Shown: positions 52,488 to 61,396 of the stretch, in pieces | Numbering within the stretch: the stretch's first letter is position 1 | Layout of the letters: every line of letters begins with the position of its first letter | Assembly: GCA_016720115.1 (NCBI GenBank) | Contig: JADJXT010000001.1 | Coordinates: forward strand, 806,001-870,000 | DNA length: 64,000 nucleotides | Reading direction: 5' to 3' | Source of the DNA: Sphingomonadales bacterium | GTDB lineage: Bacteria; Pseudomonadota; Alphaproteobacteria; Sphingomonadales; Sphingomonadaceae | Position numbers and translations under genes: made by a program | Notes under the pieces: model-generated | The model's database searches: none | What the model was told of the DNA's origin: nothing | The model's input: only the letters and a program-made list of their open reading frames with translations

Positions 52488-53651
52488 ATGCCCAAGGATC
52501 CACGCGAATTTGATGTCATTGTGTACGGAGCGACTGGCTATACCGGGCGGCTGGTTGCCGAATATCTGAAGGACAAGGCGGGCTTCAAATGGGCGATGGC
52601 GGGGCGGTCGCTTGCCAAGCTGGAGGAAGTGCGCGACCTGATTGGCGCGCTCGCCGATACGCCGCTGGTGGTTGCCGATGCGTCTGATCCCGCCTCGCTG
52701 GATGCTATGTGCAAGCGCAGCAAGGTGGTGCTGAGCACCGTCGGCCCGTACCAGCTTTACGGCAACGAACTGGTTGCGGCCTGTGTCGCCAATGGCACCG
52801 ATTACACCGACCTGTGCGGCGAACCCGGCTGGATGCGGCAGAAGATCGACCAGCATCACGCCGCCGCAAAGGCAAGCGGTGCGCGGATCGTCTTTTCGAG
52901 CGGTTTCGATTCGATCCCCTTCGATCTCGGTGTGCTGATGCTGCAAAAACATGCGACCGAAAAGTTCGGCGCGCCTGCTCCGCGCGTCAAAGGCCGGGTG
53001 CGCGCCATGCAAGGCGGCTTTTCGGGCGGCACCGCTGCCAGTCTGAAGGCGACGATGGCTGCGGCGGCGAAGGATCCGGCGCTGATCGGCTATCTCACCA
53101 ATCCTTTCAGTCTGGCTGGCGGTTTTGAAGGCCCGCCGCAACCGCCTGCGACGCAGCCCGAATATGATGAAGAGCTGGGCAGTTGGGCGACCAACTTCAT
53201 CATGGCGCCGATCAACACCAAGAATGTCCACCGCACCAATGCGCTGCTCGGCCATGCCTATGGCACCGATTTGGTCTATGACGAAATGATCCTGACTGGC
53301 CCGGGCGAGGCGGGGCAGCAGGCGGCGGAATATGTGGCGAAGACGCCGATGATCGGCAATGCCAATGATCCGCAGCCGGGCGAAGGCCCGACGAAGGAAG
53401 AGCGCGAGAGCGGCTTTTACGACGTGCTGTTCGTCGGCGAATATCCCGATGGGCGGCGGGCGCTTTATTCGGTGAAGGGCGACAAGGACCCCGGCTATGG
53501 CTCTACATCCAAGATGATCGCCGAAACCGCGCTCTGCCTTGCCGGAACCGATGGCGAGGGCGGGGTGACCACGCCCGGCGCGGCGCTGGGCGAAAAGCTG
53601 GTTGCACGGTTGCAGGCGCATGCCGGGCTGACCTTTGCGGCTGAAGGCTGA
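52488..53651 (+). CDS. Saccharopine dehydrogenase-like NAD(P)-binding protein
   Basis: 387 residues. Rossmann motif DVIVYGATGYTGRLVAEYL at the start, then SKVVLSTVGPYQLYGNELV and GARIVFSSGFDSIPFDLGVL. This matches the saccharopine-dehydrogenase-like group that includes trans-acting enoyl reductases, not true lysine-pathway enzymes. AGGAGAGCG precedes the ATG. The reaction is not established. Divergent from the hxlR gene. Confidence 0.85.
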   Translation: MPKDPREFDVIVYGATGYTGRLVAEYLKDKAGFKWAMAGRSLAKLEEVRDLIGALADTPLVVADASDPASLDAMCKRSKVVLSTVGPYQLYGNELVAACVANGTDYTDLCGEPGWMRQKIDQHHAAAKASGARIVFSSGFDSIPFDLGVLMLQKHATEKFGAPAPRVKGRVRAMQGGFSGGTAASLKATMAAAAKDPALIGYLTNPFSLAGGFEGPPQPPATQPEYDEELGSWATNFIMAPINTKNVHRTNALLGHAYGTDLVYDEMILTGPGEAGQQAAEYVAKTPMIGNANDPQPGEGPTKEERESGFYDVLFVGEYPDGRRALYSVKGDKDPGYGSTSKMIAETALCLAGTDGEGGVTTPGAALGEKLVARLQAHAGLTFAAEG

Positions 53652-53689
53652 GCTTTCTCCTCCTCCCGCCTGCGGGAGGGGAGAAAGCT
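53651..53689. repeat. Long single hairpin after the saccharopine-type gene
   Basis: AGCTTTCTCC(TCC)TCCCGC and GCGGGAGGGGAGAAAGCT pair over 18 bp with one 3-base bulge. It overlaps the last base of the stop codon and resembles a solo copy of the CCCTCCCGC family. There is no T-run on the plus strand. Confidence 0.7.
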
Positions 53690-53728
53690 GCGCGCTATTC
53701 ACTTCCCCTTCAGCGTGCCCGACCCTAT

Positions 53729-54505
53729 ATGGCGCGCACCATGCTGGGTCGCCTGTTCAAGAAAGCCGCGCCGTCCCGCCCGCTCGATAGCGCGCGGGTG
53801 CCCGATGGCGTGCGCGTCTATGCCATCGGTGACATTCATGGCCGCAATGATTTGTTGCAGGCCTTGCTCGCCAGGATCGATGCCGATGACCGGGCAAAGG
53901 GGGGGGCGGACACGCAGATCGTCTTCCTCGGCGACCTGGTCGATCGCGGGCCGGACAGCGCGGGTGTCATCGACACCGCACTGGCGCTGCGCGGGCAGGG
54001 GCGCACCGTGCGCTATCTTATGGGTAATCATGAGGAGGTGTTCCTCAAGGCGTGCCGCGAGCGCGATGCCAAGACGCTGCGCTTCTTCCTCAAGATCGGT
54101 GGCGATGCGACGTTGCAAAGCTATCCGATTGCCCGCGCGGAATATATCGAACTCGATATCGAGCAACTCGCCGAACGCCTCGAAACGCTGGTGCCCGAAA
54201 CGCATCTGGCCTTCCTCGAAAGCTTCGAGGACATGATCGTGCTGGGCGATTACGCCTTCGTCCATGCCGGCATCCGCCCCGGCGTGGCGCTTGCCGAACA
54301 GCGCAAGAGCGATCTGCGCTGGATACGCGACGAATTTGTGGCGCAGCGCGGCGATCTCGAAAAGGTCATTGTCTATGGCCACACGATTTACGATGAAATT
54401 GACGAACGCGGATCGCGCATCGGGATCGATACCGGAGCCTATGCCAGCGGCAAGCTGACCGCGATCGGGCTTGAGGGCGGCGAGCGCTGGTATCTGCAGA
54501 CCTGA
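53729..54505 (+). CDS. Metallophosphoesterase (serine/threonine-phosphatase type)
   Basis: 258 residues. Metal-binding motifs: YAIGDIHGRNDLLQ, VFLGDLVDRGPDSAG, LMGNHEEVF, and His in YAFVHAGIRPG and VYGHTIYDE. This is the PP1-like bacterial phosphoesterase group (ApaH or PrpE type); the substrate could be a phosphoprotein or a dinucleotide. ATG 53729 gives MARTMLGRLFKK; ATG 53741 is equally open. Ends convergent with ctrA. Confidence 0.9.
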   Translation: MARTMLGRLFKKAAPSRPLDSARVPDGVRVYAIGDIHGRNDLLQALLARIDADDRAKGGADTQIVFLGDLVDRGPDSAGVIDTALALRGQGRTVRYLMGNHEEVFLKACRERDAKTLRFFLKIGGDATLQSYPIARAEYIELDIEQLAERLETLVPETHLAFLESFEDMIVLGDYAFVHAGIRPGVALAEQRKSDLRWIRDEFVAQRGDLEKVIVYGHTIYDEIDERGSRIGIDTGAYASGKLTAIGLEGGERWYLQT

Positions 54506-54509
54506 AACG

Positions 54510-54540
54510 AAAAAGGGCGGCGCCTCTCAACACCGCCCCC
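54510..54540 (-). terminator. Intrinsic terminator of ctrA
   Basis: On the minus strand GGGCGG (54538-54533) and CCGCCC (54520-54515) form a stem followed by TTTTTCG. It lies 35 bases after the ctrA stop. Confidence 0.6.
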
Positions 54541-54574
54541 TCTCAAACTACTGCCGGGGTAATTTAGTGCGCGG

Positions 54575-55276
54575 TCAGGCGACCAGCGGCTGATCCATGT
54601 CTTCGAGGTCGCGCAGCACATAGCCGCGGCCCCAGACGGTCTCGATATAATTTTCACCGCCGCACGCCAGCGCCAGTTTCTTGCGCAGCTTGCAGATGAA
54701 AACGTCGATGATCTTGAGTTCGGGTTCGTCCATGCCGCCATAAAGGTGGTTCAGGAACATTTCCTTGGTCAGCGTGGTGCCCTTGCGCAGCGAAAGCAGC
54801 TCAAGCATCGCATATTCCTTGCCGGTCAGGTGCACGCGGGCACCATCGACTTCGACGGTCTTGGCATCGAGGTTGACCGCAAGCTTGCCGGTGCGGATCA
54901 CCGACTGCGAATGGCCCTTCGAACGGCGCACAACCGCATGGATGCGGGCGACCAGTTCTTCGCGGTGAAACGGCTTGGTGACATAATCGTCGGCGCCGAA
55001 GCCGAACGAGCGCACCTTCGAATCCATTTCCGAAATGCCGGACAGGATGAGCACCGGCGTCTGCACCTTGGCGACGCGCAGCTTCTTCAGGACGTCATAG
55101 CCGTGCATGTCGGGCAGGTTGAGGTCGAGAAGGATGATATCGTAATCGTAGAGTTTGCCCAGATCGAGGCCTTCCTCACCCAGATCGGTCGAATAGACGT
55201 TAAAGCCTTCGGTCGCGAGCATCATCTCGATGGCTTTCGCAGTGGTCGGTTCGTCTTCAATCAGCAACACGCGCAT
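54575..55276 (-). CDS. ctrA: Cell-cycle response regulator CtrA
   Basis: 233 residues. Receiver domain with the phospho-acceptor D51 in [15 protein letters not shown] and acidic pocket [11 protein letters not shown]; OmpR-type DNA-binding domain with [29 protein letters not shown] and [15 protein letters not shown], the recognition helix typical of CtrA. It ends QPLVA, a hydrophobic tail of the kind recognised by ClpXP in Caulobacter CtrA. ATG 55276 is the family start. A full CtrA box and GANTC cluster lie upstream. Master regulator of cell cycle and motility genes in alphaproteobacteria. Confidence 0.96.
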   Translation of the reverse strand: MRVLLIEDEPTTAKAIEMMLATEGFNVYSTDLGEEGLDLGKLYDYDIILLDLNLPDMHGYDVLKKLRVAKVQTPVLILSGISEMDSKVRSFGFGADDYVTKPFHREELVARIHAVVRRSKGHSQSVIRTGKLAVNLDAKTVEVDGARVHLTGKEYAMLELLSLRKGTTLTKEMFLNHLYGGMDEPELKIIDVFICKLRKKLALACGGENYIETVWGRGYVLRDLEDMDQPLVA

Positions 55277-55381
55277 GCGGCTGGCCCCTCTTTGCTTTTG
55301 CAACCCCCGATGCCTGTGCCCCCCGAAGCGGCGACGCAGCCATCGACTGTTATTAACCATAAGGGAAATGAACTGAAAAGG

Positions 55382-55396
55382 TTAATTTCGTCTTAA
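55382..55396. promoter_or_regulatory. CtrA box TTAA-N7-TTAA upstream of ctrA
   Basis: TTAATTTCGTCTTAA has the two TTAA halves 7 bases apart, the full CtrA-binding consensus. It lies 106 bases upstream of the ctrA ATG and 233 before the TonB receptor gene, so it may serve one or both. Autoregulation of ctrA is the expected use. Confidence 0.75.
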
Positions 55397-55403
55397 CGCG
55401 CAG

Positions 55404-55467
55404 GAATCCGCGAGTCGCGGGGAGTCGGATTGGCCAAAAGTGACTCAAATCCTAGGGTTTCGGAGTC
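55404..55467. promoter_or_regulatory. Cluster of five GANTC (CcrM) methylation sites
   Basis: GAATC 55404, GAGTC 55412, GAGTC 55422, GACTC 55442 and GAGTC 55463 lie within 64 bases, against roughly one per 256 bases expected. They are in the ctrA/TonB receptor intergenic region, which shows no gene over 352 bp. In Caulobacter a GANTC site controls the ctrA P1 promoter by methylation state. Confidence 0.75.
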
Positions 55468-55582
55468 ATGGGAACGGTTAAAAAAATTTCGTCGGCGTGC
55501 ATCAATCGACCCCAAAATTATACAGAATTGGCATTTGCAAAGCGGATATTGCGTTGCTAGCCTTAACTTTCAGGGTTTTAAC

Positions 55583-55625
55583 TTGCCGCAATCGCAAAGC
55601 GGGGCGGCAATAGCTGGAGGGCTAT
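55583..55625 (+). promoter_or_regulatory. Structured leader with the ribosome-binding site in a loop
   Basis: TTGCCGC (55583-55589) pairs with GCGGCAA (55604-55610), and ATAGC (55610-55614) pairs with GCTAT (55621-55625), leaving TGGAGG as loop. The Shine-Dalgarno sequence of the TonB receptor gene (ATG 55629) is thus in a small hairpin loop. Confidence 0.4.
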
Positions 55626-55628
55626 CAC

Positions 55629-58580
55629 ATGAAACTGCACAAGCTGGCACTATATCTCACCGCCGCAAGCCTCGCCGCACCGGTCGCGGCGCAAGAGGCA
55701 TCGGTTGCAGACGAAGCAACATCGGTCGATGAAGGCAGCACCGCGATCATCGTCACCGGTTCGCGTATCAAGCGCGATCCGAACAGCAGCCCGCTGCCGC
55801 TGACCGTGATCACGCCCGACGATATCACCCGCGAAGGCATCAACAGCCCCGAACAGCTGATTTCCTTCCTGACCAGCAACGGCAATGGCGCCGATAACCT
55901 CGCCGCCAATTCGGACGTGACCAGCGGTGCGCAGCGCGGCACCAACGGGCTTTCCGCCGCCAACCTGCGCGGGCAGGGTGCGGCCTCGACACTGGTGCTG
56001 CTTAACGGCCGCCGCGTCGCCGCGCACGGGCTCACCGGTTCGGCGGTCGACGTCAACCAGATCCCCTTCGCCGCCATCGAAAGGATCGAGGTGCTGAAAG
56101 ACGGCGCTTCGGCCATTTACGGCACCGACGCCATCGGCGGCGTGATCAACTTCATCACCAAGTCCAACTTTCAGGGCCTCGCGCTCAACGGCTTTGTCGA
56201 CATGACCGAGGAGGGCGACAGCCCGATCTACCGCCTGTCGGGAACCGTGGGCTATGGCGATATCGACGAGGACGGGTTCAACGTCATGGCGGCGGTCAGC
56301 AAGAGCTGGAACGGCGTGCTCTACGGCAAGGATCGCGGTTTCGTGAACGGCAACCAGCCCAATCGCGGGCTTTCGGTCGACACGCGCGGCACGCCGATTG
56401 CCACCATGTTCCCCACTGCTGGCAACGCCATTTTCGCACCCACCGGATCGTTGCTGAGCGGCGTCTCGCTGATTGAGGCGGGCGCGACGACGGCGGCAAA
56501 TGGCGGGATCAACTTCCTTGACCTTCCCGGCGGCGCGGGCTGCGACACGATGGACGGCGGCATGGCCTATGACGAAGTGCTCTGGTCGATCCCCGGAGCG
56601 CGCTATTCCTGCGCATGGGATACCGGCCGTGCGGCGACGCTGCAGCAGCCGCTCGAAACGCTGACCTATTATGGTAAGGCGACCTTCGCGCTTGGCGACC
56701 ACCGGATTTCGGCCGAAGTCACCGGTTCGGATGCCGATTCAGCCAAGCGGTTCTCGAACAACCAATATTCGGGCAACGCCACCACGATGCCGCTCTATTA
56801 CCCGCTGAATGCCACGACGGCTTCGACCTATAACGATATCTACAACCGGCTGGTCGCGCTGTTCCCGGCGGTGGCCGCCAATTATGGCAAACCGATTTCC
56901 TATCGCTGGCGCTGCACCGTGTGCGGGCCGCGCGAATATGAAACCAACACCAAGACGCTCCGTGCCGGGCTGAACATCGAAGGTCCGCTGTGGGAAGGCT
57001 GGGATTACCGCGCGGGCGGCTCCTATGCGAAGAGCGAGTCCAAGTCGGTACTCGGCAGCGGCTATCACTATCGCGGCGTCTTCGGGAGCGCAGCAGCCGC
57101 CGCCGCCTCCGGTATCGTCGGGGCCGTATCGGGCAGCATCGACCCGCGTGCCCCGATTGCGCCGGGTGCCACTGCGCCGGGTATTGTCGGCCTGCTCAAC
57201 AGCGGGATACTCAATCCCTTCTCGCTGAACCAGAGTGACGCGGCGCTTGCGGCGCTCGATGCGATTTCCGCCGAAGGCACCACGCTCTATGGCGGGCAAT
57301 ATGAGGTGAAGCAGTTCGACGCCTCGATTTCGGGTTCGCTGTTCGACCTTCCGGGTGGCGCGGTGCAAATCGCCATCGGTGCCGATTACCGCAAGGAAAC
57401 CTACAGCTTCAACGGCTCGGCAGCCGCCGCGGCCAACCAGCCTGACATCTTCAACGTCGCATTCGACAATGTGAACGCGCTGACGCCGAAGCACCGGACG
57501 GTGAAAGCGGTCTATGGCGAAGTGTTGCTGCCGATCGTCGACATGTTCGAAATCACCGGCGCGGTCCGGCTTGACGACTATTCAGGCTTTGGCACCACCG
57601 TCAATCCGAAGATGTCGGCAAGGTTCACCCCGACCGACTGGCTGATGTTCCGTGGTTCCTACAATACCGGTTTTCGCGTGCCTGCGTTCAACCAGATATT
57701 CAACGGCGTCACCCAGTCACCCAATCCGGGCAATACATTGACCGACCCTACCACCTGCCCGGCAGGCGGCGTGGTCAATGTGACGCCGGGTTGTAACGCG
57801 ATTACGCCGGATTCGCTCACTGGCGGCAATTTGAACCTTGGCCCGGAAACGTCGGAGCAATATTCGTTCGGCGTTGTCCTGCAGCCGACCTCGCGGATCA
57901 GCGCCTCGGTCGATTTCTGGTCGATCGCGGTCGATGACACCATCGGCTCGCTGACCATCCGGCAACTGCTCGACAATATCAACGATTTCCCCGATCGCGT
58001 TGTCCGCACCGGTGGCATCATCACCCTGCTCGATCTGCGTGCCGACAACATCGGTTCGCGCCGTACCCAGGGCCTTGAAATCGCGCTGCGTGCCGGGTTC
58101 GACGCGTTGGGCGGCGAGTTCACTGCCGGGCTGGATGGAACCTATTTGCTCAAGAAAAAGGAAAAGTTCCTGCCTGCATCGCCTTATGGCCCCAGCCTGA
58201 TTGGCGTGTTCACCTATGCGGGCGACCTTGGCCTGAAGTGGAAGCATAATGCGTTCCTGTCTTACACGAACGAAGACTTCACCTTCACGCTGTCGCAAAT
58301 CTTCCGCAATGGATACAAGAACAACACGGCGATCCCCGGATCGACGGCGCGTCCGGATTTCAACGCCAAGGTGAAGAATTACGTCATCTACAACATGTCG
58401 GCGAGCTACAGCTTTGACGAGCGGTTCAAGCTGACCGGCGGTATCAAGAACCTGTTCGACACCGATCCGCCGTTCGCGATCACCTATGACAGCAACACCG
58501 GTGCGGGCAGCAGCTGGGAACCGCGCGTCGCCGATCCCCGCGGCCGCTCGTTCACCATCGGTGTAGAGGCAAAGTTCTGA
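55629..58580 (+). CDS. TonB-dependent outer-membrane receptor
   Basis: 983 residues. Signal peptide MKLHKLALYLTAASLAAPV cut near AAQ; an IIVTGSRIKRD segment at the plug start; plug domain with DGASAIYGTDAIGGVINF and RGQGAASTLVLLNGRRV; then a 22-strand barrel ending RSFTIGVEAKF with terminal Phe. It resembles sphingomonad receptors for peptides, sugars or siderophores; the ligand is unknown. Extracellular loop cysteines (CDTMDGGM, CTVCGPREY, TTCPAGG) are unusual in number. A Tat-exported LD-carboxypeptidase overlaps its stop, suggesting import of cell-wall peptides. Confidence 0.93.
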   Translation: MKLHKLALYLTAASLAAPVAAQEASVADEATSVDEGSTAIIVTGSRIKRDPNSSPLPLTVITPDDITREGINSPEQLISFLTSNGNGADNLAANSDVTSGAQRGTNGLSAANLRGQGAASTLVLLNGRRVAAHGLTGSAVDVNQIPFAAIERIEVLKDGASAIYGTDAIGGVINFITKSNFQGLALNGFVDMTEEGDSPIYRLSGTVGYGDIDEDGFNVMAAVSKSWNGVLYGKDRGFVNGNQPNRGLSVDTRGTPIATMFPTAGNAIFAPTGSLLSGVSLIEAGATTAANGGINFLDLPGGAGCDTMDGGMAYDEVLWSIPGARYSCAWDTGRAATLQQPLETLTYYGKATFALGDHRISAEVTGSDADSAKRFSNNQYSGNATTMPLYYPLNATTASTYNDIYNRLVALFPAVAANYGKPISYRWRCTVCGPREYETNTKTLRAGLNIEGPLWEGWDYRAGGSYAKSESKSVLGSGYHYRGVFGSAAAAAASGIVGAVSGSIDPRAPIAPGATAPGIVGLLNSGILNPFSLNQSDAALAALDAISAEGTTLYGGQYEVKQFDASISGSLFDLPGGAVQIAIGADYRKETYSFNGSAAAAANQPDIFNVAFDNVNALTPKHRTVKAVYGEVLLPIVDMFEITGAVRLDDYSGFGTTVNPKMSARFTPTDWLMFRGSYNTGFRVPAFNQIFNGVTQSPNPGNTLTDPTTCPAGGVVNVTPGCNAITPDSLTGGNLNLGPETSEQYSFGVVLQPTSRISASVDFWSIAVDDTIGSLTIRQLLDNINDFPDRVVRTGGIITLLDLRADNIGSRRTQGLEIALRAGFDALGGEFTAGLDGTYLLKKKEKFLPASPYGPSLIGVFTYAGDLGLKWKHNAFLSYTNEDFTFTLSQIFRNGYKNNTAIPGSTARPDFNAKVKNYVIYNMSASYSFDERFKLTGGIKNLFDTDPPFAITYDSNTGAGSSWEPRVADPRGRSFTIGVEAKF

Positions 58581-59626
58581 ACGCGTCGCGTCGAACGATC
58601 ATGACGGGGCTGGCGGCGCTGATGGCGTCGCCGGCCCTGCCTGCTTTGGACGGTGCAGCTTGTGCCGCGCCCGTCGCAGGCAAGCGTATCAAGCCACCGC
58701 GCATCAAGGCTGGCGACACCATCGGCCTGATCGAGCCTGCCTCGGCAAGCGATGATCCATTTGATCTGGTGCTTGTCGAAGAAGCGATCCGCGCGATGGG
58801 GCTGGTGCCCAAGCGCGCGCCGAACCTGCTCAAACGCTATGGCTATCTGGCAGGGCAGGACAAGGAACGGGCGGCGGATATCAATGCGATGTTCGCCGAC
58901 GGGGATGTGAAAGCCATATTCGCCGTTCGTGGCGGCTGGGGTGCGGCACGGGCCTTGCCCTTTGTCGACTGGGACGTGGTGCGCGCCAACCCCAAATTGC
59001 TGATCGGCTATAGCGATATCACCGCGCTGCACATGGCGATTGCGGCAAAGGGCGGGGCGGTAACGCTGCACGGCCCCAATGCCAGCAGCGCCTGGGGCAG
59101 GGCCTCGGTCGAAAGTTTCAAGGGGCTGGCCTTTGACGGCGCAACGCCGCTGTTCGAAAACCCGAAAGCAACTGAGGACCGGCTGGTGCAGCGACGCTGG
59201 CGGACGATCAAGATCCGCGGCGGCAAGGCGCAGGGGCAGTTGCTCGGCGGCAACCTGACCGTGCTGACCGCGCTCGCGGGGACGCCCTATCTGCCTGACT
59301 TTACCGGTGCGATCCTGTTTCTTGAGGATATCGACGAAGCCGAATATCGCATTGACCGGATGCTGACCCAATTGGGGCAGGCGGGGGTGCTTTCCAAACT
59401 GGCGGGCGTCGTTTTCGGCCAGTGCACCAACTGCCGCAATCCGGATGGCAGCAGCTTCACCCTGAATTCGATCCTGCGCCAGCATTTCGAACCGCTGGGT
59501 ATTCCGGCCTTTGAAGGCGCGTGGTTTGGCCATATCTCCGACCAGTTCACCATTCCGCAGGGCGTGCTGGCAGAGATTGACGCCGATGCCGGGACGTTGA
59601 GGCTGCTGGAGGCGGCCGTCGTTTAG
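58577..59626 (+). CDS. LD-carboxypeptidase (S66) with Tat signal and probable CTG start
   Basis: 341 residues from the first ATG (58601), 349 if CTG 58577 is used. S66 blocks: GLIEPASASDDPFD, AVRGGWGAARALPFVDWD with the nucleophile region LIGYSDITALHMAI, and FLEDIDEAEYRIDRM. The codons before ATG encode NASRRTIMTGLAA, a twin-arginine signal, so translation must start earlier; no ATG, GTG or TTG exists in frame there, and CTG 58577 overlaps the receptor stop (CTGA) with AGAGG at 58565 at normal spacing. It removes the terminal D-Ala of murein tetrapeptides in the periplasm. Confidence 0.85.
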   Translation: MNASRRTIMTGLAALMASPALPALDGAACAAPVAGKRIKPPRIKAGDTIGLIEPASASDDPFDLVLVEEAIRAMGLVPKRAPNLLKRYGYLAGQDKERAADINAMFADGDVKAIFAVRGGWGAARALPFVDWDVVRANPKLLIGYSDITALHMAIAAKGGAVTLHGPNASSAWGRASVESFKGLAFDGATPLFENPKATEDRLVQRRWRTIKIRGGKAQGQLLGGNLTVLTALAGTPYLPDFTGAILFLEDIDEAEYRIDRMLTQLGQAGVLSKLAGVVFGQCTNCRNPDGSSFTLNSILRQHFEPLGIPAFEGAWFGHISDQFTIPQGVLAEIDADAGTLRLLEAAVV

Positions 59627-60519
59627 GCGACCGACAATTTCTCTGCCAGAAACTCGATCAGCGCGCTCACCCTGCGCGGGCGGAAGCTGCTGGGCGGGGT
59701 GACGATGTGGATTGCGATGGGGGCGGTTTTCCAATCCTGCAAAATCGGTTTCAGTCGCCCTGCGGCGATATCCGCTTCGCAGATGAAATCGGGCAGCATG
59801 GCGATGCCGAGGCCTGCGCAAAGTGCGGGCAGCATCGCCTCGCCATTGTTGACCCGCAGCGGCCCGGCCAGCCGGACAACCGCCTCGCTGCCATCCGGGC
59901 CGGTGAAGCGCCAGCTTTCGGGGCTGGAGGCGAGCGAATAGCCAATGCAGCGATGCTCGCCCAATTGTGCGGGATGGCGCGGTTCGCCGTTGGCGGCCAG
60001 ATAGCCGGGACTGGCGAGGATATGGCTGGTCACGCCGCGCAGCCGCCTTGCGCGCAGGCTGCTATCGGGCAGCGTTCCGATGCGCAGCGCAAGGTCGAAG
60101 CGTTCGCCGATCAGGTCGACCCGCGCGTCGGACAGGTGCATGTCGATGCTGATACCGGGATGGCCGCCCAGGAATTCGGACAGCAGCGGCGCGACGCGGC
60201 TGATGCCGTAGCTCATGGGCGCGGCGAGGCGGATCTGGCCGACGGGCTCGCTTGCCTCGTCGCGTGCCGCTTCCTCGGCGGCTTGGCCCGCTGCGGCGAT
60301 GGCCTTGGCCTGTTCGAGCAAGGCTGCCCCGCTTTCGCTCAGCACCAGACGCCGCGAGGTGCGGTGGAACAGCGGTGCGCCAACATGCGCCTCCAGACGG
60401 GAGACGGCCTTGGAAACCGTCGCCTTTGAAAGGCCGAGCACATCCGCCGCGCGCGAAAAGCCGCCTTCGGTCGCGACGGCGGCAAAGATCGACCAGGCTT
60501 CAAAGTCAGGTAAGCGCAT
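59623..60519 (-). CDS. LysR-family transcriptional regulator
   Basis: 298 residues. N-terminal winged helix MRLPDFEAWSIFAAVATEGGF and SRAADVLGLSKATVSKAVSRL, and an effector domain with PLLSEFLGGHPGISIDM and SALIEFLAEKLSV at the end. Start ATG 60519; TTG 60531 rejected. Divergent from the pirin gene over a 99-bp gap with a palindrome, so pirin is the likely target. Its stop overlaps the LD-carboxypeptidase tail by 4 bases. Confidence 0.9.
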   Translation of the reverse strand: MRLPDFEAWSIFAAVATEGGFSRAADVLGLSKATVSKAVSRLEAHVGAPLFHRTSRRLVLSESGAALLEQAKAIAAAGQAAEEAARDEASEPVGQIRLAAPMSYGISRVAPLLSEFLGGHPGISIDMHLSDARVDLIGERFDLALRIGTLPDSSLRARRLRGVTSHILASPGYLAANGEPRHPAQLGEHRCIGYSLASSPESWRFTGPDGSEAVVRLAGPLRVNNGEAMLPALCAGLGIAMLPDFICEADIAAGRLKPILQDWKTAPIAIHIVTPPSSFRPRRVSALIEFLAEKLSVA

Positions 60520-60522
60520 AAA

Positions 60523-60541
60523 TGGAAACAATAGGTTTCCA
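60523..60541. promoter_or_regulatory. LysR-type operator candidate between lysR and pirin
   Basis: TGGAAAC-AATAG-GTTTCCA is a perfect 7-bp inverted repeat with a 5-base spacer and fits the LysR T-N11-A rule (T60527-like positions within GAAACAATAGGTTTC). It sits 3 bases upstream of the lysR start and 78 from the pirin start. Confidence 0.5.
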
Positions 60542-60618
60542 ATGTTTCTATTTCAATCCTAATTCGGATGTCTATCTTCGCATCATACAAAGGCCAAACA
60601 TAGGTAAGGTTATTCGCC

Positions 60619-61332
60619 ATGATCGACAGCAAAGCCAGGATCGAAATCCGCCCCTTCGCCAGTCTTGGCGCAGTCAATCATGGCTGGCTCGATGCGCATC
60701 ACCATTTTTCCTTCGCCAGCTACCACGACGCCGACCGGATGAGCTGGGGCAGCCTGCGTGTCTGGAATGACGACACCATCGCTCCCCAAACCGGCTTCCC
60801 CCCGCATCCCCATGCGGACATGGAAATCATCACTTATGTCCGCACCGGCGCGATCACCCATCAGGATAGCCTGGGTAACAAGGGCCACACCGCTGCGGGC
60901 GATGTGCAGGTGATGAGCGCGGGCACCGGTATCCGCCACGCCGAATATAATCTGGAGGATGAGGCAACCACACTCTTCCAGATCTGGATCGTTCCCAAAC
61001 GGACCGGCGGCGCCCCCGGCTGGGGCACCAAGCCTTTCCCCAAAAGCGACCGTTCGGGCATATGGCAGATACTCGCCAGCGGCTTCGATGAGGATAGCGA
61101 CGCGCTGCCCATCCGCACCGATGCTCGCGTGCTGGGAGCAACGCTGGAGGCGGGCGACAGCCTGACCTATCAGGTTGGTGACCGGCGCCATGCCTATCTG
61201 GTGCCCGCTACGGGTGCGATCGAAATTGACGGTCAGCGCGTCAATGCCCGCGACGGCGCCGCCGTCACGGCTGGAACCATCACTATTACCGCGATTGAGG
61301 ACGCCGAAATCGTCCTCGTCGACGCCGACTAA
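60619..61332 (+). CDS. Pirin family protein (YhhW-like)
   Basis: 237-residue bicupin. Metal His residues: WLDAHHHFSFASYHDADRM, PHPHADMEIITYV and GTGIRHAEYN with a Glu in HADMEI. YhhW relatives act as quercetin 2,3-dioxygenases; others are regulators. The ATG at 60619 has a weak ribosome-binding site. An intrinsic terminator follows. Divergent from lysR, which probably controls it; pirin with a quinone reductase downstream suggests handling of aromatic or quinone compounds. Confidence 0.92.
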   Translation: MIDSKARIEIRPFASLGAVNHGWLDAHHHFSFASYHDADRMSWGSLRVWNDDTIAPQTGFPPHPHADMEIITYVRTGAITHQDSLGNKGHTAAGDVQVMSAGTGIRHAEYNLEDEATTLFQIWIVPKRTGGAPGWGTKPFPKSDRSGIWQILASGFDEDSDALPIRTDARVLGATLEAGDSLTYQVGDRRHAYLVPATGAIEIDGQRVNARDGAAVTAGTITITAIEDAEIVLVDAD

Positions 61333-61346
61333 CCCCTCCCCCTGAA

Positions 61347-61380
61347 CCCCTCCTCCCGCAGTGGAGGAGGGGGCTTTTTT
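61347..61380 (+). terminator. Intrinsic terminator of the pirin gene
   Basis: CCCCTCCTCC and GGAGGAGGGG form a perfect 10-bp stem with a 6-base loop, followed by GCTTTTTT. It lies 15 bases after the pirin stop and 17 before the wrbA start. Confidence 0.85.
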
Positions 61381-61396
61381 GCAGAAAGGATGTCCA

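Noticed and set aside
55430..55732. 100-codon frame between ctrA and the TonB receptor
   Set aside because: It covers the GANTC cluster and leader hairpins and runs into the receptor in another frame; regulatory DNA is the better explanation.
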